Shown here: one piece after another, positions 50,969 through 61,260 of the stretch | Numbering within the stretch: the first letter of the stretch is position 1 | How the letters are laid out: each line of letters opens with the position of its first letter | DNA from: Alnus glutinosa | Lineage: Eukaryota > Streptophyta > Magnoliopsida > Fagales > Betulaceae | Length of the DNA stretch: 64,000 nucleotides | NCBI RefSeq assembly: GCF_958979055.1 | Contig: NC_084889.1 | Coordinates: forward strand, 33,671,951 to 33,735,950 | Direction of reading: 5' to 3' | Program-made: the position numbers and the translations under genes | The notes under the pieces: model-generated | The model's database searches: none | Told to the model about the DNA's origin: nothing | Seen by the model: only the letters and a program-made list of their open reading frames with translations

Positions 50969-53779
50969 TCACTTCACTTGCGTTTCAATGGAAGATTTCA
51001 CACTTCTCATCCATCCAAGAAACTCGGTTTTATCTTTGTTCTTTATGTATTTATGCAAGAAAACAGCGAGTTCACCATTTATACCCCTTGCTTCCAAGAA
51101 TTCATAAAGTGAATCTTGCAACTCATCATCCAATTCCCTGTTAAAAAAAAAAAAAAAGAAACAGAATTACAAAAACCACATCAGACGAAAGTTCCATAAC
51201 CCAAACTTTGAATGCTGTGAAAGCAAAGAACAAGAATATGTTGTTTTATTCCATGCACAGCCTCGTTCTGATTTACAAAAAAACATGATCATAACCAACC
51301 AAACCAGTGCTCATGTAATGTTCAATTCAGTTGAGGACATTCTATTCTCCTGGGCTAGAGTAAATCAAAATTTTGCACTTCTTTTCTTTCCTTTCAATTC
51401 CTTACTGAACAAATAGATTATTACTTGGACAGCTGCGTTCCTCACCCCTTTAGTGCTTAGTTTCAATAATTTTCTTGTTTTGTTTTCTTCTTCTTCTTAG
51501 CCGCCTATCTTGTATACTCCATGTGTACTTGATTGCACTATGCGTTTTATAATGATATTCTCTTACTTATATAAAAAATAAATAAAAAGAAGATTATTAG
51601 AAGGGGGGAAAAAAATCATACTTGAATTCAGGCCCTGTATATGGCCGAGCTAGTGTCTTATCGCCATGGTGTGCAAGAAGCCTGTTAATCTCTATACTAT
51701 CTGGCCAAGCTGAGCACACGATCTCCAAGACATCATGCCCCTTACTAATATTGACAATCAATAAAATGTAAAGTTGGACTTCATTCCCAAGGCTGCCACT
51801 ACCACCTGATTTTGAAGTAGGAACGGCTCCATTAAACATGGTGACTTCAAGTTTAATGTCTTCATCCCCAAATTTTCTTTTCAATGTAATCCACTGCTCT
51901 CCAGGTCGGTCATCAACCGTGAATGAATCAAACTTTGCATCAGGCTGTAACATGAGAACATGATTAACTATTAAAGCCAAGAAACCAATGACTCTCTATA
52001 TACTCCAGCAAAACTGTTCAAGGAGATTTTCGAGAAATAAAGACTAGTTACAGGAGTTATAGTACATTATTTCCTGAAGCTATCTGAAGAGATATTAAGA
52101 TTTTCTCAACTCCCATTTCGGTTGCCATTAAAACCCGAGAAAGAAAAAAATAGCACAAAATCATGACTAAATTCATTGTTTTTTTCTTTTAAAGAACAAA
52201 ACTCATAGAATTCAAGTATTACGGTTGCACTAGGCTTATTTATGCAAAGACGTTTGCTTAGTCCCTGTCCCATCATTTAAAAAGTCTTGATTCAACTACA
52301 ACCAAAGCATAAGCTTCAAAATAAAAATTCAAACAACATAAAGGGACTCTTATGCTACGTTTGATTGCTGACAAATAAGTAACAGAACTGCAAATAAAAA
52401 TGAGACTCTTATGGTTATGCACTTTTAATTTCTAACAAGTAACAATTCAGCTAAGTCAATTAGTCTAACATTTTTTTTTCGCTTCAATCTCTCATCTCCC
52501 AAACTAAGAATTAAAACCAAGATCCAGTTCAACAATTAATTGTGGTGTTTCCCAGAGAACTAATAACATACGAAATTTGCAAAACTTTTTTTTTTAAAAG
52601 CATTAATTAAAATAAAATTAACCCTAAAAAGTTGCACATTTAAATAAATTTTGATTCACTTTTTTCTTCTTTTTTTTTCTTTTTTTTTTTTTCTTGGATA
52701 TCCCGTATCCGAAAACTAGCAGTTCGCCTTGTCAATCCTCCATGGCCCAAATAACTCGATTTTCTCCCATGAACTATTTGCATTAATGGATTAGTTCGAT
52801 CCAAAACTTGAGATAGTGGGTGTAATCCGAAAAAAGATTCATAAGTAGTTGTTAATGGAGTTGAAGTTACCAAATTCTGAGGAGTTACCTGTTTCCCAAG
52901 CAGAACTATTTTATTCTTTTTTTTAAGTAAAAATTGAAACTAATGAACAGAACTATTTTATTCTCTGCTTATGTGGTGCTTGTGGAGGGAACGCAACGAT
53001 AGACAGTTTGAGGACAAAGAAAGAACCATAGAGGAGCTCATTTCCTTTTTTCTTCATTCTTTGTACTCTTGGACGGCTGCGTATCTCGCCCCTCTAGTGA
53101 TTAGCTATAACGATTTCCTTGTATTGTTTTCTTCTTCTTCTTAATTGCCTTTCTTGTATACCTCCTGTGTACTTGATTGCGCTTTGCGTTTTTTAATAAA
53201 ACCTCTCTTACTTATCAAAAAAAAAAAACTATTTTATTCTCATTACCACTATCATCTTCATAAACAGTAAACTTGTAGGAGAATGGAACCAAACAAGCCT
53301 AAGGGCTCAGGCTGCCAATTCTCATACATCAAAAAAGAATACTCAATAACAATATTGATAATTATTAACTTCTCTTTTCTCAAATTCTAACAGCAACCAA
53401 ACCAAACTATCAACTTTATTGCTTTTTCTTCAGACCCATTAGTTTTATGAACCAACAAATTGTCAAACATCATAAAGAAAAACAAAGATAATAACTATAA
53501 AAAATGAGTTAATAAAAAGACCTGAGTGGGAGGGGAGCGTTCAAGCTCGTATTGGATCTCGTTGCGGAGAAGCCTAATGATGTTTCCTTCGAAGGCCAAT
53601 TTGCGCATTTCAGAGATGTAATTTCTGTGTTGGGCTGTCTGAAAGCAAGAGTTTCGAGTGATTTTGAGAATGGGTTCATGTGGTTGTGGTTGAGGATGGT
53701 GGACTAGGATAGCTCTGGAACATGACGAAAAAGAATAAAGGGCATTTCTCAAAAAGGGTCGGATTGGGTTTGGAGGCAT
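50969..53779 (-). CDS. Mitochondrial MAM33/p32 (mitochondrial glycoprotein) family protein
   Basis: Three exons join in frame: 53522-53779, 51622-51944 and 50969-51137, giving 249 aa. The first ~55 residues are basic and Ser-rich with few acids ([19 protein letters not shown]), as expected for a mitochondrial targeting peptide. The mature part carries family blocks: [17 protein letters not shown], then [87 protein letters not shown] and a C-terminal [17 protein letters not shown]. It resembles the Arabidopsis At2g39795-type proteins, acidic doughnut-shaped matrix proteins linked to respiratory-chain function. Introns are GT-AG. Intron 1 (51945-53521) holds a LINE tail and an inverted-repeat arm, and intron 2 holds another LINE tail. 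No damage was seen. A duplicated eS12 promoter region lies about 210 bp upstream. Confidence 0.93.
51415..51599 (+). mobile_element. Very short LINE 3' end with 9-bp TSD, in MAM33 intron 2
   Basis: AGATTATTA at 51415-51423 and 51591-51599 flanks 167 bp. The insert matches the last part of L1-type ORF2 and its 3' tail: a LDSCVPHPF-like remnant, CTTGTTTTGTTTTCTTCTTC, TGTACTTGATTGCACTATGCG, then an A-rich tail. It is homologous to the tail at 52966-53226. Orientation is antisense to the host gene. Confidence 0.82.
52140..52290. repeat. Inverted-repeat arm inside MAM33 intron 1
   Basis: Partner of 50480-50720. The two arms flank exons 2 and 3 of the MAM33-family gene at a distance of about 1.4 kb, so the intron arm and the downstream arm could pair in a read-through transcript. 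Confidence 0.8.
52951..53241 (+). mobile_element. 5'-truncated LINE 3' end with 15-bp TSD, in MAM33 intron 1
   Basis: AACTATTTTATTCTC at 52951-52965 and 53227-53241 flanks a 261-bp insert. It encodes the end of L1-type ORF2 ([15 protein letters not shown], then a block like [20 protein letters not shown] and a stop), followed by a 3' UTR with TGTACTTGATTGCGCTTTGCG and a poly(A) tail at 53218-53226. A further copy of the target sequence (CAGAACTATTTTATTCT) lies at 52901-52917, so the site contained a ~48-bp direct repeat before or as a result of insertion. It is antisense to the host gene. Confidence 0.9.
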
Positions 53780-53990
53780 TTCTCAAGGGTTGATTCTGTC
53801 GGTGGGGGTTTGACACTGTCAGTGTGGCAGCTCGTTCTGAGCTGATGGCCACTGGGTTTTTGGGAGCGAGTGTTTTTCTCTGAAACAAAGGGGTCACCTT
53901 TACGTTTAATTTTGAAATTCAAAAGTTTGTACACGTGGGACATTCCAGGCTGGGTTGTCAAAATTGCAGATTCGGCATTTCAAAGAACTT

Positions 53991-54906
53991 CAAGCATCTA
54001 ATTTTGGAGGAAAAAAAAAAAAACAAGTATGTCATCAATAAACGACCTCAAAGTTGGAAGAGATAAAACCTAGTCAATTGCATGGCAGTGTAGACACAAA
54101 ACCAGTGAAACTGTGAAACCATACCAAAAAGAGCAAACACCTCAAACCCTCATAACAATTTCAAACTATAGACATACCCACTAATCAAGTACACACTTCT
54201 GCCTTTGTATGCATTTTATTATACACAATAAGGCTGTACTTTGGAATACTTCTCCCACTCTTTGATAACAAAATGACATTTCTATCGCCCAGAAAACGAC
54301 CAAAAGTAATTCCAATCCTAACCAAAAAGAACCCAGAGCATTTCAATTCAGCTATAATCTTCTGTGCTGCTCTTACTGTATGACCATCTCCAGAATATTG
54401 AAATGAGAAATCAATGCAATAAACAAAGCAAAGTCCAATATGTCTGTAATAACAAGGCATACATTTTCACTTATCTTTCTCGACTTTAGAAAACAGACAT
54501 AGAACCTCTTTGGTTACTGAAAAATAAATTCAGAAACTACTAGAAAATGAAATCCTAACGATGGGTTACATGGACCTAAAGCAAGTAATTGGCCTAGAGC
54601 AGTTTTACTCAGGACCCAGATAACGATAAGCTCAGAGGTTCAAAAAGATGATTTTTTTTTTTCGTTTTCTATTTTCCTACGAGGATTCTCGGCAACCAAA
54701 CACAACATTCAACCATTGAAACCAAAACAAAAAAGGAGCCACATACAGTATGATGAATGAACAATAACAATTGGTGAGAGAAATAGGCACTGGCTGACCT
54801 TGAAGACGGTGGTGTGTAGATCTGTACTGATCTCTGCTCGCGGAGGAGAGGGGTGAATAATAAACGTATATGAACCCCTAAAACCCTAGCTGATGTTATT
54901 TTACTA
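53991..54906 (-). repeat. Partial duplicate of the eS12 promoter, 5'-UTR exon and intron 1
   Basis: The segment is co-linear with 47679-48690. Shared stretches include CAAGCATCTAATTTT at the left edge, GTGTAGACACAA, AAAAAGAGCAAACACCTCAA, TTGAAGACGGTGGTGTGTAG, TCTCTGCTCGCGGAGGA and TAAAACCCTAGCTGATGTTA at the right edge. The splice donor of the 5'-UTR exon (CTTGAAG context, 54799) and one telo-box-like motif (54879-54889) are kept. About 20 bp including the TATAAAA of the original are missing, replaced by GTGAATAATAAACG. No eS12 coding exon is included. Orientation is the same as the MAM33-family gene immediately downstream. Confidence 0.9.
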
Positions 54907-55198
54907 AGATGGGGTTTAAGTTAAATCGCAGAAAATAGATTTTTGGAATTGCGATTTGAAAAACATATAATTTGTGTTTCAAACAGTAGGCAATAAGTTG
55001 TTTTTTTTTTTTTTTTTTTAAATGCACAATTTTAAAGGTTAAATTGTAATTTTATTAAATCTTAATTGTGTTTATAAAAAATATATTTTGGACATAAAAT
55101 TTTTTACAAATTGGTTTTGTATAAAATTTTAAACAACCCATATATAAGATTGACACATGTCCCTTGAAATGTGATGTTGTTTTAAATAATATATCAAT
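54907..55198. other. Intergenic, no gene seen
   Basis: AT-rich spacer with a T run at 55000-55019. Confidence 0.45.
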
Positions 55199-55454
55199 AT
55201 CCCTTACAATTTCAAAGAAATTTGAGAACTTCAAATTTCTTTGAAATCAAGCCGTTTTTTACATCGAAATGACGTGAAAAATGCTGCATATTAAAGATAT
55301 GACATGTTAACAATGAAACCCAACAAAAAAAAAAAAATCATTTCAAAATGTTTTTTCTTCACTTTTGAAGAGATTTTTTTTACCAAATCAAAAGACCTTT
55401 TTTTTTTTTCTCAAAGCTTTTATACGACATAAAGTATAAGAAAAAACCTTTTAG

Positions 55455-55488
<34 letters not shown>

Positions 55489-55605
55489 CATTGTTAACAT
55501 GTCATATTTTTAATATACAACAGTTTTCACGTCATTTCGATGTAAAAAACGGTTTGATTTCAAATAAATTTGAGAATCTCAAATTTCTTTGAAATTGTAG
55601 GGGAT
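55199..55605. mobile_element. Foldback MITE (about 407 bp)
   Basis: The left arm starts ATCCCTTACAATTTCAAAG and the right arm ends with its near reverse complement CTTTGAAATTGTAGGGGAT. Each arm is over 110 bp: CCGTTTTTTACATCGAAATG and TTAACAATGAA on the left match inverted ATTTCGATGTAAAAAACGG and TTCATTGTTAAC on the right. The arms themselves contain a short palindrome (AATTTGAGA/TCTCAAATT). The centre is A- and T-rich. No coding capacity and no secure TSD. Confidence 0.8.
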
Positions 55606-55849
55606 CATGATCCTGTTTTTAATAGGAAGTACTTTTTACATGTTTTTAATAACATATTTGTATTTTTCATATGTTTAAAGGTCACACGTCACTCTTATAT
55701 ATAAATTGTATGAAATTTTCTACAAATCAGTTCGTATAAAATTCATGTCCTTTAGTGTTACATTTGTGCACTTTTCTAGCATATCAGTATATATGATGAG
55801 TATATGACTATCTTCAATAATCATAAAAATCTTTCATTTCAATGTTTTG

Positions 55850-56935
55850 CTATTTTTTTTATTTTATTTTTTAACATAAAGCTCTACTTCTTCATAAATA
55901 GAATAAAAAACTGATCCCAACATTACAACAAAATTAGGATCTAAGGACTTGAAGGTCCCTAGTAATAATCTCCAAAATACAATAAGGAATTTCTTCTAAC
56001 CAAACATCATCAACAACATTAGTAATCGCAGTCTTAGCCAGAATATGAGCAGCTTCATTTAGACCTCTGGTTACATGGACAAAAGAATATGTTATGAAAA
56101 AACCCACCTCATTTCGAATTTCTTCAACCAAATGACCAACACTCGAAAGAAAAGGTGGATTAGGATTCACCTCCTTAATGACATTCAGTGCATCCCCTTC
56201 AAAAAAACCTATCTCCTTGCTAAAAGCTACTGCATATGTTGCTGCCAGCATTTATGCTGTATGAGGATCAGTGAATATATGGATGGAAAAATGTTTAGCA
56301 CCCAATAAGAAGCCCATGGAGTCCCTTACCACCACACCAATCCCCACCATTCCTTTCTCTTGATCTACTGCAGCATCAAAATTAATTTTAACAATACCTG
56401 AAGGTGGATGAGTCCAGAATCCCGCAATAGATACTTCACGTCTCACTGGTTCAACCGCAGATTCTTCACCACTATTATGGTCAATAAAATCAGCAGCCGT
56501 TGTCACCACTTCTCGGTAAATCTGGTTTGGATGTTCACTTTACCTTTAAACAGCATTGCATTTCTTCTAAACCAAATTCTTCTGGCAAGGACAACAAAGA
56601 TAGTCATTTGCTCAACTTCAAACCGGCTACAACACTCCATAAAAATCTCCATGAATGTAAAATCAACGAAAGCACATTTTTGGAATGGAGACTGACCCAC
56701 ACTCCACACATCCTGTGCTGCAGTACAATACCATAAAGCATGGGAAATAGTTTCCATCTCACCAAGACACCATGGACATCTCTCATCATCAACTATCCTT
56801 CTTTTGAGAAGGTTTTGCTTTACAGGTAAAATATTATTAAAACTTCTCCATACAAATATTTTAACAGCATTAGGTTCTTTGAAATTCCACAAAGATTTTC
56901 ATACCTCAAACTCCTTAACAACTGTGGACAATTGA
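55850..56935 (-). mobile_element. LINE 3' region: zinc-binding and RNase H-like domains
   Basis: On the minus strand, VKIFVWRSFNNILPVKQNLL, CPWCLGEMETISHALWYC and VWSVGQSPF form the zinc-binding domain typical of plant non-LTR reverse transcriptases. The RNase H-like domain follows: VKINFDAAVDQEKGMVGIGV, then VVRDSMGFLLGA and LAATYAVAFSKEIGF, EGDALNVI and HVTRGLNEAAHILAKTAI. One in-frame stop lies between the two RNase H halves (at 56249-56251). The rest of the frame is continuous from about 56892 to 55934. A T-rich block at 55853-55872 would be the poly(A) side. The reverse transcriptase and endonuclease parts are absent, so this is 5'-truncated. Confidence 0.88.
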
Positions 56936-58995
56936 ATAAGTTAATAACAGTTTAACACGTATTGTTGGGGAATAGGCCAGCTAAGCCCGATGGCCCACAA
57001 AGAAAAGTTTAGATTTTTCTTTTTTTTTTTTGTTTGCAAAGAAAAGTTCAAATATTGTTTGGTAAATGGTTGTAATTGTGAAATATTTGTTTGAATAATA
57101 GTAAAAAGTTATTGATGTGATATAAAGTATAAAAAAGTTTGGAATTGTTTTATAGAAAAGTGAAAAGGTTTTGTTTTATAGTTGATTTTTTTATTATTTG
57201 GATAATAATAAAAAATGATTGATGTGATATAAAAAGTGAAAAAAAATAGAGAATTTTTTTATTTGACTTTTTTAGAAGAAGTGAAAAAAAAAATAGAAGA
57301 AGAGTGAGAGTTGTTTGCCAAACAAACTCGAAAACTATAACTCTTTGTACACGTAAGTCTTGAGAACTCCCGAAACAGCATGGATCTTCTCTATCCAACC
57401 AAGAGTCCAACTCTACCAACTCAGCAAATCCCAAATGTCCCGGGATAAGGAAAAGCTTAATGTAAACAACTCAATCCTGAAAGCCAAGGGTTTGAGTTAG
57501 ATCCAACTGCAAAGCTCCTACATTCGCAAAACCCGCACAAACTCGCTCTGCTCCGCACCATGAAAACCGGTTTTCACATTGAAAATCGCGGGTATGGGTC
57601 CAGATTTTGCAAAACCTTGCCGGGCGGTGCGGGTTGCATGTATACAAATTTTAAAACCTCGAATATCCACCCCACCCAGCATAAACCTAAAAGACCTAAA
57701 AATAAAAAAATAAAAAACCCTAACCCCTCCTGCCCCTCACAAGTCACGCCACTTCTTAGTTCTTTCTTCATCTTCGTTACTCGGCAAGATTGCATGAGGA
57801 CGGCTGCTGAGATATGTACAGGTCGGGTTGCGAAAAGAAAATGTTGAAAGGAAAAGAAGAAATGAAGCATTAAAAAGTAAATGGTGGAATCTTCTAGAAG
57901 GCACGTGGCAGAAGCAAGGGCAATGGGTGGTGTCTTGAGGTCCACGTGGCAGATGAAGATTGAATTGGAAGCTAATGTTTTACAGCTATTTACAACTATT
58001 AGTCACTGGTCCAGACGGTACGTTTAGGCGGTTTAGTTGATGTATCACGCGATTCACGCACGTTTCTCTTGCATTACGGTATCTCACGAAATCTCCAACA
58101 ACGAAGATGAACCGTCTCTGGGCCGTTCTGCCCGTTCCGATGAAGATTGGAAATCGAAGAACATCGATGCTCTCGTGAGGTACCATCTGATTTTGTGAAG
58201 CAAAGATTTTAGCCATAAGATGTGATTATACACAATTCACGCACATCTTGTGGTCCAGGTCCTACAAACTCTGGTCAAATGCCTGACAAGCCCAACGCCG
58301 TATGCTAGCTAAGGGTTCGCCGACTGCCCCCCAGGCCTCCACATCACTGATCAAGAATAGCCCCACCCAAACCGCAACCCTACGGCTACACTATAAATGG
58401 GACGGGCCATGGGTAAGGGTTTTCAAAACCCACAGGTGCGGGTGTAGGTGCGAGGGCCAAAATGGTCGAAATTCGTCCCGCCTTATGCTCAGCCCTAATT
58501 CCTATAAAAGCATGACAAAGTATAGGTAATAGGGGTTCATGATCTCTCTAAAAAAACAAACGCTTCATTCATAAGCCTATACTTTCCTCTCTAAAAGGAA
58601 TTAACTTGAGCGTTGAAGCCATTACCCGCCGGACTATTCCTAGCAAGCTCTTACTTTCTTATCATTTTGTAAGTGCTCCCCAAAGATCGAAAATTGTCCT
58701 AATACATATTTTTTCTAATTTGTGACTTAAATTTTGTCATATTAGATAAATAAAATTTGAGGGTCCAAAATAGGTTTGAACTCTTCAATTCAACCATACT
58801 GAATTCCCTCAACCATTAACCCACATTATTCTTCCTCTTTTCTCCCTCAACCTATATATATAGATCTTTTGCTGGATGCGGCTCATTGAAAGCAAGCCTA
58901 CTGTATCTTTATCTTTAACCTCTTAAAATAATTTCTCCACCAGTTGTTCTCAAAGTCGGTGTGTTCCCCACTGAACTTCATAATATCCCTAAAAT
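56936..58995. other. Intergenic with AT-rich tandem and hAT-like debris
   Basis: Two tandem units near 57085-57180 and 57190-57290 share TGATGTGATATAAA and GTGAAAA words, ending with TGCCAAACAAACTCG. Fragments rich in GCGGGT/CGGGTATGGG (57575-57640) and CGGGCCATGGGTAAGGG (58400-58480), ending ATGCTCAGCCCTA (58485-58497), look like hAT-derived debris. The last 100 bases are probably the RTF2 5' flank. No gene was supported. Confidence 0.4.
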
Positions 58996-59046
58996 TTGCA
59001 CTTTTCCCATAATTCCCAAATCTTCATCAACCAAACCCTAAAAACA

Positions 59047-60153
59047 ATGAATCTCCAAATCTTCGTCCAATCCCCCGATCCCCTAATCCCCACCCAAACC
59101 CTAACCCTAACCCCAACCCAAATCCTAACCCAAACCCTCCGCCACCTGAAGCTCTCCCTCCTCCCCAAACCCTCATCCCAATCCCTCTTCTTCTTCACCC
59201 TCAATGGCAAGCCACTCCCGGACTCCACCCCACTCCGAAATCCCCAAATTCCACCGCTTTCTACCCTGATATTACGCCCTCGGATCTCCGGAGGCGGAGG
59301 CGATGGCGGCGCCACTGGTGCCGAGTCCCGCGATTGCTATCTCCACATGTACTCCGAGCGAAAGCCCGACAAGGTCGACCCCAACGAGCAGAGGCTCTCC
59401 AAGTGGTCCAATTGCGCGCTCTCCAACGAGCCCTTGAGAGAGCCCTGCGTGATCGATCGGCTCGGTAGCGTGTTCAATAAGGAAGCGCTTGTGGAGGCTC
59501 TACTGGGCAAGAAATTGCCCAAGGAATTTGGGCATATCAAGGGGTTGAAGGACATGATAAACGTCAGGTTTTCGATGGCTCCCGGGGCGGTGGAACCGGG
59601 TGAAAATGCGCAGTTGCAGTGCCCGATCACGGGGTTGGAGTTCAATGGGAAGTATAGGTTTTTGGCTCTGAGGAATTGTGGGCATGTGTTGAGTGCGAAG
59701 GCTTTGAAGATGGTGAAGTCCTCGGCGTGCTTGGTGTGTCATGAGGAATTTAAGGAATCGGATTTGATTGTGATCAATGGGAGCGAGGAGGAGGTGGAGG
59801 CGCTGAGGGAACGAGCGGAGGAGGAGAGGGTGAAGACGAGGGAGAAGAAGGTGAAGAGAGTGAAGAATGGGGAGGTGAGCGAGGGATTGGAGGTGTCAAG
59901 GCTGAGCGGTGCGAAGCATGGGATCGATGGGAAGGCGTGCGCAAAGAAGGTAGTTTCGGGTAAAGTGGATGGAAATGGGAAGATTGCAAATGGTGGGGTT
60001 GGTGGGAATGGCATGGTAAAGCGGTTTAAGGCAGGGGATATGGCCCCAGCCAATGCTACCAAGGAAGTATATGCTTCGATATTTACATCCTCGAAGAAGT
60101 CGAATTTTAAGGAGACATATTCTTGTAGGTCTTTACCACTTGGTAGGAACTGA
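59047..60153 (+). CDS. RTF2: Replication termination factor 2 homolog (RTF2), intronless
   Basis: One exon encodes 368 aa from ATG at 59047, chosen because MNLQIFVQSPD is the start of the plant family's ubiquitin-like N-terminal domain (~1-78). After it come GGGGDGGATGAESRDCYLHM, then a split RING-like zinc domain: CALSNEPLREPCVIDRLG with FNKEALVEALLGKKLPKEFG, and a second half CPITGLEFNGKYRFLALRNC, GHVLSAKAL and CLVCHEEF. A charged Lys/Glu-rich linker (~245-330) leads to the conserved tail AGDMAPANATKEVYASIFTS. RTF2 acts in the nucleus; the fission-yeast protein works at replication barriers and plant RTF2 is linked to pre-mRNA splicing and embryo development. Coding GC is well above the flanks. 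A telo-box-like AAACCCTAAA precedes the ATG (59034-59043). The gene is intact. Confidence 0.95.
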   Translation: MNLQIFVQSPDPLIPTQTLTLTPTQILTQTLRHLKLSLLPKPSSQSLFFFTLNGKPLPDSTPLRNPQIPPLSTLILRPRISGGGGDGGATGAESRDCYLHMYSERKPDKVDPNEQRLSKWSNCALSNEPLREPCVIDRLGSVFNKEALVEALLGKKLPKEFGHIKGLKDMINVRFSMAPGAVEPGENAQLQCPITGLEFNGKYRFLALRNCGHVLSAKALKMVKSSACLVCHEEFKESDLIVINGSEEEVEALRERAEEERVKTREKKVKRVKNGEVSEGLEVSRLSGAKHGIDGKACAKKVVSGKVDGNGKIANGGVGGNGMVKRFKAGDMAPANATKEVYASIFTSSKKSNFKETYSCRSLPLGRN

Positions 60154-61055
60154 TTGTTGTGGTATGAAGTATGATATTTCCTTCTTTTTAAGGTATCTTT
60201 GTTGTTGTCATTATTGGTTCTGTTGTAATTTGAACTTGATCATTAATAGAAAACATGGATTTCATGACCTTAGTGTGTAATCCTTGTTGTTATATGTTAT
60301 TGGTTTGATGATAAATCAGACTTATTTGATGTGCAAATTTGTTTTGATCAATTGTTGCATAATAATACCGTACAATGACCTCTGCATTAGCAGATTTCTT
60401 CTTCTGTTTTCTTGATTGATTGGTAGGAGTTCTGGTTTTGATTAATAGAAAATTGGATTGACCTTCATACTTGACATCGAAACATATATATTTCTGCATG
60501 CTGCACACTAGCAAAAGAGATGCGCATGTATATGGTATTAGAATTGATTATAGGAGTAATATTTTTTATACATTAGTATTAATGGTTGTTGTAGCAATAT
60601 TTTTTAATTGATTGTTTAATTAGCTGCATTCTGACGGTTTATCATATATGTATGTCGATGAGAAAAATTGGTTGTCCTTTTCTCATTTTTGTACGTGAGG
60701 ATGGAAGTAAATTGCGATGGCAAGTCTTGGATCCTGAAGAGTCCATATTTTAGCATGAATTTTAGTTGGCGTTGTTTGAGGTACTCCTACACTGGCCTTT
60801 AGGGGATTGTATGTATGCATTCTCTTTGCACCTTGATTTGTACAAATTTTTCTTCTAGGCTAGTTGTTTACTTTTTGGTGGCTCTCTCCTGCAGTTGAAT
60901 TATATCAGGTTAGCCTGAAATTGTACTTCCTCCTCAACGATGAGTTGCCCGGTAAATGACTTTCTGTGGATATCATCAGAGAAATTTATTCAACGATATT
61001 AAGTGGTCCTTGTGCTGAAATTAATTTTAATGTAGATTTGATATGAATTATATAT
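60154..61055. other. RTF2 3' UTR and spacer
   Basis: AT-rich non-coding DNA. AATAGAAAA-type words near 60244 could serve as a poly(A) signal. No gene was seen. Confidence 0.5.
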
Positions 61056-61260
61056 TTGATACAAGAGAATGTCTAAATAGCATACTCTCATCCCACCACC
61101 ATCTCACTATATAATTGACGTGGCATTTGCAATCTACCATTGGATTTTTTTTCTCCCTTTTTAATTAAGATTGATCTAAAGGTGGATTGACAATGTTACG
61201 TTAGCATAGTGAGATGGTGGTGGGATGGGAGTATGCTATATAGCATTCCTCTTGATACAA
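61056..61260. mobile_element. 187-bp MITE with perfect 9-bp TSD
   Basis: TTGATACAA at 61056-61064 is repeated at 61252-61260. The enclosed element (61065-61251) has arms of over 30 bp: ATAGCATACTCTCATCCCAC with CACCATCTCACTAT faces ATAGTGAGATGG with TGGTGGGATGGGAGTATGCT. Tips are GAGAATG and CATTCCTC. The TSD length fits Mutator-type elements, as for the MITE at 32788. Confidence 0.88.

Noticed and set aside
57574-57945. 123-codon minus-strand open frame
   Set aside because: Runs across hAT-like debris; hydrophobic Phe/Leu stretch comes from an A-rich segment; a frame on the opposite strand overlaps it.
59337-60062. Minus-strand open frames of 71-107 codons
   Set aside because: Shadows of the RTF2 coding exon, explained by its high GC content.
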